NCBI GenBank assembly: GCA_000469685.2 | Contig: LS997566.1 | Span: 13,646,618 to 13,710,617 of the forward strand | Source: Haemonchus contortus | Taxonomy: Eukaryota > Nematoda > Chromadorea > Rhabditida > Trichostrongylidae | DNA: 64,000 nucleotides | Direction: 5' to 3' | Part shown: piece after piece, positions 21,697 through 34,100 of the stretch | How positions within the stretch are numbered: position 1 is the stretch's first letter | Layout: every line of letters starts with the position of its first letter | The notes under the pieces: generated by a model | What the model was told of the DNA's origin: nothing | Databases searched by the model: none | Seen by the model: only the letters and a program-made list of their open reading frames with translations | Made by a program: the position numbers and the translations under genes

Positions 21697-24143
21697 ATGT
21701 TGCTCGCCATCATTGTAGCCACCTTTCTAGCGAATATCGCGACTGGAGGTAAGTTATCTCAACTCTCGTAATCAACTTTACGATTTGAGGACTTCACAAA
21801 TTATCTATCAGTCAAGCTACCTTCGGAAAATAGAACAATTTACTGAAACGAACGAGTTCCGATTACCCCAGTGTTGCATATTGAGACCACACTTCTCATT
21901 TTTTCTCACGATGCAACAGTTATGATTACAAATTCAATAGAAAATGATAGCATTGCACACCCCATACCTTTTTTGACAATATTATTAGGTGACGCTTCAT
22001 TATGGAGTAGCCAAAGAGGGTGGCCATAACAGAGAGGTCATGGTCAGAGGAGCATATAATCATGTTTGTCAGATGTGATCAGCATGTTCTAAAGAAACAC
22101 TCATTTTTCTGAATTTTCACTTGTAATTTTCGGAGAAAGCCCATTTGTTCTTCTCATTCATTCGTCTCTTGACCTCAATGCTCTGCTGCATCAACGCTTT
22201 TGCCTTGTTCATAATTAGCACTAGCAAGTACAGCCTTCTTCGACTATCAAATAATTGGGAGATGTGGGCACTTCTAATATTCTAATCTGAATATCTTTCA
22301 CGTGTACCTTTTGTTTAGTCCTTTGAAAAATCAATTTTCAGATATTAAAGCGGAGCTTGAGCCTCTTTGCCGAAAGTTCGAGGACTGGTGCGTGAATGGA
22401 ACAGTCGAATCCGCCGTTAATCTCTATCATAGTCAGGGTGTGATGGTAAACAAAGGCGTAAATGCTACATATGGAAGAACAAGTGAGCAATCGTCAAACA
22501 AAAATTCCACCTGCATTAGATGTAGCGTAACTAATCTGTATAGGAGTACCGCAGTAATGTTCTAACTTCATGCCGTTATCGATAGACAGAACCTCCTCTT
22601 TTAAAGGACACTAGACTAACCACTCCTTTCACTGAGAGCCTTTGTGAAAAAGTATGAGCAGCTAAGTGGCGAGTGTTCGTTCGAGATCCCGGGAAATCTA
22701 GTAAATCAACGTCCTGAACTATTTCTGTTTTTCATTTATTCTGCATTTTTGCCTTCCTGTCTTCACGTCTGTCTTTATCACTCACTTGTTTTGCCTGCTG
22801 ACCTACTCAAGACATTTGAATCTCTTTCACTTCTTGATTATGAGGGAACATACGAAAGCTTCTAAAAAGTATTAACCCAATAGCAGAATTCATCTACAAA
22901 TTTTTTGCTTTCAGATATCACTAGAAAATATAATGTAATGTGGTCGAGACTCCACTCGCACATATCCAAGGTTTGTTTTCATTCTTCTATTGAACACTAT
23001 CCATAGCCACGATCGATGGAGGTTACAAGGTGAAAAAGGGCAATGAGAAGATAGCAAATTCGAAGCAATCAAGTGAATAAGTACCAGACTGTAATGGTCT
23101 GCTGCGGACCTCCGGGTCACAAAGTTATTACCTTTTCGTGGTTTTCTGTTTCTGTGATTCAAGAAGCCTACATGGGAATGAGGTATTTCCTTCTTCCGAA
23201 TATTAAGGCAGTCGATCCTAAAAGAGGATTTTAAAATCTAAATTTGCTAGGGTACCGGTTCGCCTTGTGAAAGCAGCCGTTCAGTTCCAAATATAAATAG
23301 CGTCGTAACGAGCGTAAATATTGGACCATCCGAGAAGTTTTTGCCGATTTTCGAGTCATCATTCACTGAAAATTTATAGAAAAACATATACATTCATCAA
23401 GTGATAACCTTTACTTTTATTTTCGGTGATGGTTCGCCATCTTGTAGTTTTATTATCCTACTCCCATAGAAGGTTCTAGACTTGAAATCGCCTCTTGGGC
23501 ACGTTTTGCAGTCCTCCAGTGAATTGATTGATTTTCCATCAAATTGCTTCTGCCTTCAAATTGTCTAGCTGAGAAAAGTACTCCCCGAGATTATCCTTAG
23601 ACTATGGAGCTCTAGCCTGAAATAACTGATTCCCTTTCAATCCAGCCAGCAACACAGCAGAGTCCTCGCACCTGGATAGATTTTCAGAGTAGTTCGAGAC
23701 GGCTCACCGGGGGGGGGGAGCTCCACATCGTTTCCCGTTTTTGACGCACAGGCTGCTCAGAAACGGGAAGCGGGAAAACTTTTCGGACAACCCGATATAC
23801 AAATAAACACAAATCGACGAACAATAATAGTTAGAAGAGATATTTGATTTTCGAAATTGTATTTCTCTTCAACCATATGTCTTCCTTTAAGATACACGAC
23901 GGCGGCTCTTATCAAGGCACCAAAGACTACAGAATAGCCGAATTTATCTTCGATCCCCTTAGAGGAGAATTGAGACTCCTCACAGGCAAATTCACTCATA
24001 TTTGGAAGAAGGAAGGTGATGAATGGCGTATCTATCATGAAGTACGAGAAGTTGAAGGGAAGAGATTAGTAAACAGTTTTTGCAATAAATTTTATCAAGC
24101 AGCTGCTCTTACCGAGATAATCTCCTCAAGAAGAAATACATAA
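21697..24143 (+). pseudogene. NTF2-like (DUF4440-type) secreted protein, copy 2, frameshifted C-terminus
   Basis: Five plus-strand exons join in phase: 21697-21748, 22342-22482, 22639-22665, 22915-22970 and 23892-24143. Exon 1 encodes a signal peptide (MLLAIIVATFLANIATG) with a GTAAGT donor. Exon 2 carries CRKFEDWCVNG and NLYHSQGVMVNKG. Exon 4 keeps the phase but has a weak partner donor after exon 3 (CTAA before GTGGCG), the least certain junction. The last exon has LLTGKFTHIWKKEGDEW and then, through a 2-nt deletion relative to copy 1, changes from HEEYEKLKGRD to HEVREVEGKRL and a 24-residue foreign tail. It is the only copy in which all five exons are present, so it could still be translated as a protein of about 175 residues. 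Whether the altered tail tolerates folding is unknown. A TTTAAATAG sequence about 35 bp upstream of the ATG is a possible core promoter element. Confidence 0.75.
23321..23795 (-). mobile_element. Mariner relic in the NTF2-like intron (S2)
   Basis: The relic is bounded by TA on each side, with one end GGACCATCCGAGAAGTTTTTGCC and the other GGGAAAACTTTTCGGACAACCC (trimmed: the last 20 bases read GGAAAACTTTTCGGACAACC). On the minus strand a fragment LSQLDNLKAEAI corresponds to the mariner YCQQLD-L region and is absent from S1. It lies wholly within intron 4 of NTF2-like copy 2. Confidence 0.8.
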
Positions 24144-25594
24144 AGGGATGGAAAAAGTCCATTGCTATCATTATATAAGTCAACCCTTCGACCATCTCAA
24201 GCATACAAGAGCGGTTTTCTTGGTTTCGTCCCGATCTTAGATCACGTTTCTTATATTTTTGACTTGAATGAAGCTTGAGAATCCGAACCAAGAGAGAAAG
24301 AATTAAAAACAGAAGAATGTTTGAACTAGAAAAACTACGCTAATAAACCATCCTACTAATGGAGCACAAGCGAAATTTTACTACCCTTTCCGCGCCTTTT
24401 CGCTGCTTGCCCATCATACCGTGTAAAATGAATAGTGTTTTTTGCAAACCACTTAGCAACTTGCTAACCCAAACAAAGGTGTGCTGCCAAGAACCTCATA
24501 CTCGTCTCACGAAAACTCGAATTCATTCCGCTTATTTCGTCAATGTTGCTGAATGCGTATTGTACCTACAATTACTAGTTACCAACCTTTTCCTCTCCAC
24601 AGTTTTCTCAACTTTCGCTGTGACAAGTCCTCATTTGACATTCAGCCACTTCGTCATATTTTCTTCAATTCTGAAGTTTAATTAACTGAGTACTTACGTT
24701 TTATTTCAGACTAATTGATCTTAGAATGGTCTCTCAAACTTTATGCGTGCTGTTGCGCAGTACTGTGAAATTCCATTGAAGATGTCATTTTCAACTCTGT
24801 CGGGTATCTTGCCCTTAGCAGCGGTAAAACTCAGGCATTTCAAAATCTGATGTGGGGAGAGGACAAGAAAATCGCGAGCGTTTGATTCCAGAAATGGTTA
24901 GCGAATGAAGAGGCTGACTAGGACATTTATTAAAGTAAACGCAGTGAATCCGACGACTCTCACTCAAATATTTGCAAGAAGGTTTCTGACTGGTAGTGGT
25001 AGTAGCTGACAAGATCAGTGGGGCCCTCTGTAGTGAGATCGTAAATGATCATTCGTAAATGATCATGGATGGAAATCACAATCATTCATTGGAAGGCGTT
25101 CAATCTTTGGAAATGATCAACATAGAAATCGTAAATACCCATATTCATCAATGTAAAGCTCTCGAAAGCAGCTATCGTTTGTTGAACGACTGAGCCTTGG
25201 TGTTTGTAGTGCGGTCTTGACACGCCAATGTATTGCCGGAAGCATTCACAACATTCATTTTAACTGATAAAAGCTGATCGCACGTGAAAATGCTGGTCTA
25301 TTCCTTGCGTTATCCTGCAACTCCGGCATACGTTGTTACATTCCTTCGTTGTTTCGGTATGAGCTACAAGAAAGTTATTCAACTCCAGCTTTCGACGTGA
25401 AGGATCATTGTCGACAGTGGCAAGGAGTGATAATGGCGACAATTTCTTGATATACGATGTTGTTGTTGTACCAATCAAGGGATTTTCTGCTAAGTAGTCT
25501 GCTCGACCACATCAGCTACATGTAGAGAAGCCCTGTTCGAGTACAATCGCAGGAGTCATCAGCGCTATCAAAAAATGAAAAACAATGCCGAAAT
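24144..25594. other. Repeated unit of unknown function (S2 version)
   Basis: This holds the reverse complement of the S1 unit 13122-14187. It includes the 108-residue plus frame 24359-24685 and minus frames 24815-25012 and 25260-25478, each with an exact counterpart in S3. It separates the NTF2-like gene from the LINE 3' end. No domain is recognised, and stops differ from those in S1. Confidence 0.4.
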
Positions 25595-27718
25595 AATCGG
25601 TGGAACTTACTTAGACTTAGTTCCTCCCATGCCGTTGAGCATATTGGGCGATGAAGTCTTTCCACTCTTGTCGTTCCTATGCAATACCCTCCCTTCATCC
25701 ATGGAAAAACTCATGTCTTTGAGATGGTTGCCGAATGTTCCTTTCCACGTGTTTCTGTAACGGCCTCTTACTCTCCTGACTCTTTGAGGTGTCCAATACA
25801 TAGCCATTTTTGGGATACGTTGCTGCGGCATACGCAACAGGTGACCAGCCGATCGAAGCCTACGCCGTGCCACAATCACGTGGAGGCTATTCATACCAGA
25901 GCAGCGCGGAACTTCTCCATTCGTAATGTGATCCGTGTGCCGTATCTACATAATCCTTCACAGACATCTCTGGTGGGAAAGCATTAACCTTTCTCACTGA
26001 ACTCGCCACATGTTTCCATAATTCGCTTGCATAAATTGCGGTGAGGATCACAATGGAAGAATACAGGAGGATCTTGATGTTTCGAGATATGGATAATAGT
26101 GACCATAGTAGATACTAGAGTCTTCTGAACACATCTGTAGCTTTTGCAATCCTTCCACAAACGTCTCTTTTGATATCGCCAACCTGGGTTAGCGTATTCC
26201 CGAGATGAGTAAACTTGTCGACGTTTTTCAACATTGTGTCCCCCAAATTAATGTTCATCTGCGTGCATGCTTGACCGTTGACATAGCTTCACACTTACCG
26301 CAAACCGCCGCAAAGGCCAGATCAATCGGCCTTTCATCTTTGAACCAGAGTATGCCTACCGCTGTTTGCTGTGTTGTTTTCCTCACGACAAAATCTAGAC
26401 AAATATTGAGCAGCAATGGCGAAAGTATGCACCCTTGCCGTACTCATGTAACGATTCTGAAAAAAGAGGTATTACCTGTATCCGTCTCTACACAACATGA
26501 AGAGTCACGGTGCAGATTCTTGAATGAGCGAATAAAAGGCATCGGTATGCCGTACATTCTAAATACTTCCCGTAATGATTCACAGTGTATGCTATGGATT
26601 GCTTCTCTGAAGTCCACGAATTGATGAAGAGTGGATGTTTAAACTCAGTACATTACTCGACAATGTTACGAAGTGTGAATATTTGCTCACAACACGATCT
26701 CCCTTTTCTGAAGTCAGCCTGTTCTCTTAGTTGGCTATCTATTGCACCATGGAGTCGTCACAACAGTATAAAGCAAAATTTTTCCCAGTAACCGAAAGAA
26801 GTGGGATTCTTCTCCAGTTTTAAGAATCCGCTAAATTTAAGTAGCTTCACAGTCACTCCTTTCCTCCAATCCTCTGGGATCTCTCCACCATACCAGCAAT
26901 TCCGTGAGCTTCTTCACCATCGAGCTGTCACCTGCCTTCAATTATTCTGCCGGTATCTCATCTATGCCAGAGGCTTCACGTTGCGAAGGCATCAAATTGT
27001 TTCGATTGTCTGCCAACATCGACATCGAGCTCATTTGCTGGCTCCATTCCCTCGAAACAGTAAGTCCTCTGTGGTTCAGGCTTGATAAGGATGATCCAAA
27101 AGTGTTCGAATGTTCGAGCCATCTTTCTTTCTGTTTATCTGCACTCCAAAGGAGTTTGCCACTACACTCTTTAATAGACCTTGTTCAAACTTCCTATCAA
27201 TTCACTGGCAATGCGATAAAGGGTTTCCGATTTACCACACTCTGCAGCACGCGGGACCCTTGCTTATTTTTGCGAAAACCAGGCTTTTTTTTTCTCGGCG
27301 ACACTACCTTTTCACGATGCGATGCAGTTCAGCGCATCCACTATTTGCTTCATCGAGCTCATCTTCACTCTTCGCTTGTTCTTTACGAAGCTTCCGATGC
27401 TCCCTTTCATCTATCTTCTGCCGGGTGCTTTCCTGAATTCACCGTTCTTTTAGTTTCCCACGTCTTCGTCCGACCGGGTAACGGAAATTCTTCCCAATTG
27501 CGGCATTCTCCCTTACGGATGCAGCGAATGTCTCTACAATTACCGTACTCACCACGCCTCCCCGCCATTCGATAGTGCGCAATACTTTTCGTTGATTGCC
27601 TTTCTTTTTTTATTGGATTCAATCGTTTTTTCTATTTCATTTTCGTTTTTATGTTTATTAGACTTGATTAATTAGAACGACTCCTCCTATATAGCGACGA
27701 TCAAGACTGCATTGGAAT
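25595..27718 (-). mobile_element. 5'-truncated RTE-like LINE (S2 copy)
   Basis: The minus strand carries a decayed reverse transcriptase ORF 2 in several frames. In 5'-3' order: a KERQSTK linker region, ADFRKGRSCCEQIFTLRNIV, VRQGCILSPLLLNICLDF (fingers/palm), DLAFAAVCG where active elements have FADD, HLGNTLTQVGDI, and a C-terminal RRRLRSAGHLLRMPQQRIPK followed by RNTWKGTFG. Several stop codons interrupt it. It ends at the inner edge of the inverted repeat, so its 5' part (ORF1, endonuclease) is missing here but present next to the S3 copy. Confidence 0.85.
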
Positions 27719-28196
27719 TGAAGAAGCCGGATTTTTCCACGAAGCCGTACTCGTGGAGCCGAATAACAGTGAACTGCTCGCATCCAGTCAGTTCTGCAGT
27801 GGTTTTTCGGGAATTTTCGTGCATGCGAGAGTGGCCACTTTCATCTAGTTCGGTAACTTCCAGCCATGTAGAATAAAAAGTATTTATTGTTTGTGATTAA
27901 ACCATTTGTGTATCGATTGAAAAAGTTTGTGCCCTGAAACGCCTACAGCCAAAATAGGTTACGTAGGAGCTTGATGATTTGTAAAAATCGAAGATATCTG
28001 GGATTATCGCAGTAAAATAGAGCTACCCATAACGCCGGTAAACTCATGCTGCTATCAAACCATCCCTCTCTTAAGTTGAAGTATGGAACCTGAGGGAAAG
28101 AGGGAAGGAATCGTCAAAACTTTATCTAAGGTTTTTTCAAAGGCAATATTTCCGGTGACGTGTATATTTACTAGAACAACTCTTTATTTGGCAGTT
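27719..28196. other. Spacer start, no recognised gene
   Basis: This is the first 480 bp of the 4.9-kb spacer between the giant inverted-repeat arms. I see no coding, terminal-repeat or hairpin signal. Confidence 0.4.
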
Positions 28197-30675
28197 CAAA
28201 TCTTTAATCTTTCATACTCTTCATGACATATGGTCCATTCTCCATTTTCCTTTTTCCAGATATGTGTAAACTTGCCTGTGAGGAGCTTCGCTTGTCCTGG
28301 ATTTCTTGGAAGAACTTGAATTGAGCGATTTTGCAGTTATCCGTGCTTTGATAAGTGCAACTTTCGTGTATCTGGAAAAAGAGCATTCATGACAGATAAA
28401 AACAATTTGGATTATCAAATCCTCTTTACTGAAGACCTGCAATAGCAGTTTTCGTTTATTCCTGCTTACAATAACTATCCATCTCCTTAATTAAACGTAT
28501 ATTCTTTAGAACAAGTTTTGAATGTAGAATTCAATGGCTCCCGGTACAGAGCGAGGCGGTTCAACGGGGAGAAATGACACGAAAATCTTGTTTTCAAATG
28601 GAATGCCCCAAGATAAGGAACCACTATACCCTCATACAGGATTTATAGTAAAATGGAAAAGAAGAAGATCATAAAAAATAGAAGAAATTTGCCTGAGCTA
28701 TGCCCAAGCAAAACAATGAAACCGTGCCGCGCATGCGTACTTGATTGCTCTGAATTGCTATCTTCTCACTTTATTTTCATCGAGTCTAATTGTATAGCAC
28801 TCGAAGAGAAATTGAACACTAACCTTGAATGCGTGCGAATGGAGCTTCTGCCCATCACATTGCACTTTTTAGTGATATCTGAAGGTAAAGCCAGACTTGA
28901 ATGGAATAAAAAGCCAATTCTACGACTCGGCAAAACTTCAAACTTTCATACAATGCTCCAGGTTCAAAGCCATAAATATTAGGTTGTCGGAAAAGTATTT
29001 GCGCATTTTGGTTTCCATGTTCTGAGATCTTTGGGGATTGCTCTAGAGCCTTCACTGCGGAATATGTGTAAGTGCAGGTCAATGCGCTTTCCACACCATA
29101 TCTGCCGTAGCATTTCGCAACGGTTATGGCTGCAAGAATCGCTCTCGACTCAGAGCTAGACAGACTACCTTTTCTTCATAAGTTCAGAAAAAAACGTTAA
29201 TCCAAATTGAGCGACAGGGGGAATATGCGATGCGATAGGACCATTCATTGTCTCTAATAGCACATCAAGAAGTTGGTACAAGAAGTTCAAAAATGGCCAC
29301 TTTGACTGGACCGAAGAACCACGATCTAGGAGACTAGCTGAGCTCAATGATGATTATCTCCTGAAGCTGGTTGAAGAAGATTCTAGGTTTAGTACCCATC
29401 AGCTGAAACAAGAGCTCATAGCCATCACGACACAACAGGTGTCCATTTGCATCGCCTTGGAAAGACATGGAGATTCGGAGATATGGATAAGTTTTGATCT
29501 GGGTGGTCACGACCTCCAAATGAAGAGGGATTCATGTCTAAACTTGATGACTTTCCGACGCATCTTCGCATGGCTGGAAGACTTAATCACTGGCGACGAG
29601 AAGTGTGTTCCCTACTTAAACCACACAAGGAAGCGTCAGTGGCTTAGATGCGTAGAGCATGGAATCCCGACCTCCAATCCCGAATTCCTACCTCAGAAGG
29701 CAATGCCAAGCGTTTGTAGCCATTCAACAGGATCGTTCACTGGGACTTTCTACCACCAAACTCCGCTGTCAGCACTGAAGCCCAGTGTGCTCTGTGGACC
29801 GGATTGCTGCAGCTTTAGGAGAGGAACTCGGGAAAGTCTATTTTCTCCACGACAGTGCTCGCCCACACTTTTCGAAGGAGACCCAGAAGAATCTTCAAAG
29901 GTTGAAATGGCATGTTCTGATCCACCCATCGTATTCACCAGACCTAACTTCAACGGAATGTCATCTGCTCCTGTCGCTGTCGGACCATCCAAAAAATAAG
30001 AAGTTCGATTATGTGAATCAACTCGAGACGTACATTGACGAGTTTTCCTCCTCAGGAATTCTATGCAAGCAGGAACCACAAGTTGCCTGGAGAATGGCAA
30101 TACCTTGCCGATAATGATGGAGCATATATTTGTTAACTGTTAGTTATTGTGAAGGAAAAAAATAAATTCAAAAAAAAATTGCAAAAGGCGCAAATACTTT
30201 TCTGACAACCTAATATTTACGCGCTCATCATCAGTTTGGTAGGAGATTCAAATGGTATACAAAACGGTAGAGCAGTTGTGCAAATCAAATTAATGCTAAA
30301 CGGAAATCATCTAAATGGGTTCCATAGAATCTTAAAAGAAGTGCCATTCGTTCGCTCGGACGTCTTCATAGAAGCCATGACCGAAAGTAACGGTATGTTT
30401 AGATTTTCTTGAGGGTGAAAAATCTATCGATCTGTAACTGGAGCAGAAGGTGTTGTTTCTCACCGTTTCTTACGAGTTGGTGATTTATGAAAGAGCAAGC
30501 TAGAGAAGAAGATTTTCGGTTATCAACTGAGATACAGTGCTTACTTGTTCTTCCATATGTAGCATCTACGCCTTTGTTCACCATAACTCCCTGACTATGA
30601 CAAAGATCAACGGCAGAGTCAACTGTTGCATTTATGCATCAAACCTCAAATTTCTGATAGAGAAATCTAAATCGT
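28197..30675 (-). pseudogene. NTF2-like paralogue (copy 4), old pseudogene with a mariner between its exons
   Basis: The minus strand shows homologues of three exons of the NTF2-like gene: 30545-30675 (HSQGVMVNKGVDATYGR), 28824-28878 (55 nt against 56, so a 1-nt deletion) and 28197-28371 (IHESCTYQS, then LLTGKFTHIWKK and HEEYERLK). It is clearly more diverged than copies 1-3. Damage includes a TGA at 30639-30641 where the others have the Trp of FEDWC, a frameshift before it, the exon-4 deletion, and a frameshift in the last exon before KLLTGKF. A 1235-bp mariner occupies 28979-30213, between exon 2 and exon 4, and no exon 3 or exon 1 is visible. It confirms the exon boundaries used for the other copies, because ATACAC follows a good TTTTTCCAG acceptor here. 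Confidence 0.8.
28979..30213 (+). mobile_element. Mariner element with both terminal repeats and dead transposase
   Basis: The termini TTAGGTTGTCGGAAAAGTAT and the mirrored ATACTTTTCTGACAACCTAA are flanked by TA, with the left target site at 28977-28978 and the right at 30214-30215. The 1235-bp length is close to a typical mariner. The plus strand encodes transposase in broken frames: DLITGDEKCVPYLNHTRKRQ, then FLHDSARPHFSKETQKNLQ (D34D-region motif HDxARPH), HPSYSPDLTSTECHLLLSL and LETYIDEF. The second catalytic region and others need frame changes, and stops occur in the N-terminal half, so it is non-autonomous today. Confidence 0.9.
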
Positions 30676-31195
30676 CTTTCAGAAATAAGGTTGATGTAGC
30701 GCCGAACGCTCAATCTATTCCCCTTTTTTCAATCACACCCGACTTCTCTCAATCCTCCCGAAGGTGAGATGGGACAACGGTAAGCGGTGTATACGAAGAA
30801 CTTTCGAGAAGTGGATATTTTAGTAACCCAAGCAGTTACACATGTTATTTGCCATGTGGCTTTTTGAGTGGATGGTTTGACAGATTCTGTTGGGGGTCAT
30901 GGCTTCACTCTTGCTCACAATGTTGAAAATGCGTAGCACGGTGCTGTGTTAAAATTCCGCATCACATTTGGAATGACAAGTGTTGCGGCATGAAGCGAGA
31001 GCAGAAAACGGCACCTCTATACTTGAAGATCTGTGCAACAGGCGGAAAATGGAGTTCCGGTCAAATCAAGACAGGCTCCTACTTCTCAGAAGTAGTGAGC
31101 CTTATTGGTATTGGTATGTTATGAAATATGGCTCAGTGTCAGGTCTGAGGATTACACTTACCTTCATGCACGGTACTAGCTAATAAGTCACGTTC
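30676..31195. other. No recognised gene
   Basis: This lies between the paralogue's exon 2 and the LINE 5' end. Exon 1 of copy 4 would be expected here but no signal-peptide exon is visible. Short plus-strand frames at 30537-30767 and 30980-31183 are unremarkable; the first overlaps the pseudogene exon on the other strand. Confidence 0.35.
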
Positions 31196-34100
31196 AGTCA
31201 CGCGCGGAGGCGCTGCCATTATCTGTGCTTGTGTTTTTTGTTATTTCCTATTGTCTTCCTTTCGCTTTGATTACTTCGTTTCCTCTTGGTATCCCTAACT
31301 CTTCTGGCTCTGCAATTCTGAGTGTCTTATAATCTTGTTTCTAGCAATTTAGTATTTTTAGCTCTGCTCGTTGCTGGGGATAGTCAATATTCAGGACACA
31401 GCTTGGAATTTCTCTATTTTCTCATTTTTCGATCATTTCTTTCTCATTCTGACTTCCGTGTTAGTCCACGTTTGGCTTTTGATTTCGCTGTGACTCCCCC
31501 TGGCTTTGGCTTTTTCGGCAATCTTTGATTTCGATTTCGTTTCTCCGCGCACCTATTGTTTTTTTTGGTCAATCAAAGTCCACCCTGAATCATGTTTACC
31601 AGGAGCCAATCAAGAAAGACTAAAGAATCAATTAGTGCGGTGAACGTCGAAAGGGCTAATGTGAATATCCAGGATCAAGATAAAGCATCAGCTAGTGATT
31701 GTAGCAGTCGAATTCAAGTTGACTATTCGAAACTTTCAGCTGTTGGGACAGTTAACGCTATACTAGTGCGCAATACTGATCCCTTGATGGAGGAGATGTT
31801 GATGGCTCTCATGTCCAGGATACCACATGAGGCTTCTGAAGATATTCGATCTGACAGAAGATCTAGAAGTACAGTGTTGTTTGGTGTTATCGAGTCTCCG
31901 AAGGACCTCAATCCATCGCTAAAACAATGTGATCTGGAAACAAAGGTAAGTGTCGTATGATATTTCAAATGTGGAATGCAAACCGTCTGAGGTTTATCAA
32001 ATTGGGAAAGAGAGCGAGAGTCGACCTCGATTGGTCGAGGTGGTGTTGCACTCCAAGGCAGATTGGTACACCGCCTTGACCAATTCGCATAAGTTAAGGA
32101 ATTCTGCATTCAAAGGCGTTCGCGTACGTAAAAGTATGACTTTTGCTGAGCGGAAAAAGGATTACGAGCTTCGACGAGAGTGCTACGAGCGCTATAAGGA
32201 GCTCGGAAAGCGTACTTGGACTGTCTATCGCGGTGAAATAAAATGTGCCGGAAAGCTCTCGAAGCCCAATGCAAACATATCTAGCGCTACTACGTTTCCT
32301 CAGGGTGTTCCGTGGCGCTGACGTGGGCTCAGATCATCACTTGGTGAGGGCGTCAACCAAACTCAAGCTGAAGAGCCAGGAGAACAAAGTCCAAATTACT
32401 TCATCATTTACTGTGGAGCAGCTGAAGGACCCGGCCACCACCGCAAATTTTCCCTGGAATTATGGAATCAATTAGCGCTTTTGGAGAAAGCGGGAACATT
32501 GAAAGAAGAGTGGACATTCGTCAAACGAGGTATCCAGCATTGTAATCAGAAAGTGGTCGGACGTTCGCCGCATCCGCCGCGTGTCGCAGGATTGCGATGG
32601 AAGATTTGAGCGCGAAATTTGTGAGGCAGGGAGTCCTTCAATTATTTGAATTGACTGGCCGCTCTCTACAATTCCAATGCGGTCTTGATCGTCGTTAATA
32701 TGGGAGGACTCGTTCTAATTAATCAAGTCTAATAAACATAAAAACGAAAATGAAATAGAAAAAACGATCAAATCCAATAGAAAAAGAAAGGCAATCAACG
32801 AAAAATATTGCGCACTATCAATTGGCGGGGAGGCGTGGTGAGTACGGTAATTGTAGAGACATTCGCCGCATCCGTAAGGGAGAATGCCGCAATTGGGAAG
32901 AATTTCCGTTACCCGGTCGGACGAAGACGTGGGAAACTAAAAGAACGGTGAATTCAGGAAAGCACCCGGCAGAAGATAGATGAAAGGGAGCATCGGAAGC
33001 TTCGTAAAGAACAAGCGAAGAGTGAAGATGAGCTCGATGAAGCAAATAGTGGATGCGCTGAACTGCATCGCATCGTGAAAAGGTAGTGTCGCCGAGAAAA
33101 AAAAAGCCTGGTTTTCGCAAAAATAAGCAAGGGTCCCGCGTGCTGCAGAGTGTGGTAAATCGGAAACCCTTTATCGCATTGCCAGTGAATTGATAGGAAG
33201 TTTGAACAAGGTCTATTAAAGAGTGTAGTGGCAAACTCCTTTGGAGTGCAGATAAACAGAAAGAAAGATGGCTCGAACATTCGAACACTTTTGGATCATC
33301 CTTATCAAGCCTGAACCACAGAGGACTTACTGTTTCGAGGGAATGGAGCCAGCAAATGAGCTCGATGTCGATGTTGGCAGACAATCGAAACAATTTGATG
33401 CCTTCGCAACGTGAAGCCTCTGGCATAGATGAGATACCGGCAGAATAATTGAAGGCAGGTGACAGCTCGATGGTGAAGAAGCTCACGGAATTGCTGGTAT
33501 GGTGGAGAGATCCCAGAGGATTGGAGGAAAGGAGTGACTGTGAAGCTACTTAAATTTAGCGGATTCTTAAAACTGGAGAAGAATCCCACTTCTTTCGGTT
33601 ACTGGGAAAAATTTTGCTTTATACTGTTGTGACGACTCCATGGTGCAATAGATAGCCAACTAAGAGAACAGGCTGACTTCAGAAAAGGGAGATCGTGTTG
33701 TGAGCAAATATTCACACTTCGTAACATTGTCGAGTAATGTACTGAGTTTAAACATCCACTCTTCATCAATTCGTGGACTTCAGAGAAGCAATCCATAGCA
33801 TACACTGTGAATCATTACGGGAAGTATTTAGAATGTACGGCATACCGATGCCTTTTATTCGCTCATTCAAGAATCTGCACCGTGACTCTTCATGTTGTGT
33901 AGAGACGGATACAGGTAATACCTCTTTTTTCAGAATCGTTACATGAGTACGGCAAGGGTGCATACTTTCGCCATTGCTGCTCAATATTTGTCTAGATTTT
34001 GTCGTGAGGAAAACAACACAGCAAACAGCGGTAGGCATACTCTGGTTCAAAGATGAAAGGCCGATTGATCTGGCCTTTGCGGCGGTTTGCGGTAAGTGTG

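Larger units (their letters stand above)
21473..27718 (-). repeat. Left arm (S2) of the giant inverted repeat
   Basis: Read as reverse complement this arm reproduces 32665-38783 almost base for base, including frames of 139 and 108 residues with identical translation. The outer boundary is where GCTTTTTCTCGAAAACACAC begins (21474). The inner boundary fades within about 27661-27718, where small differences accumulate. It carries NTF2-like copy 2, the mariner relic, the unidentified repeated unit and a 5'-truncated LINE. Confidence 0.92.

Noticed and set aside
25607..27622. Several plus-strand frames of up to 223 residues in S2 and their mirror frames in S3
   Set aside because: They lie opposite a decayed reverse transcriptase on the other strand. 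They contain no domain and are identical in both arms only because the DNA is.
29750..30100. 116-residue minus-strand frame in the mariner
   Set aside because: The opposite strand has clear transposase motifs (HDSARPH, YSPDL), so the minus frame is antisense noise.
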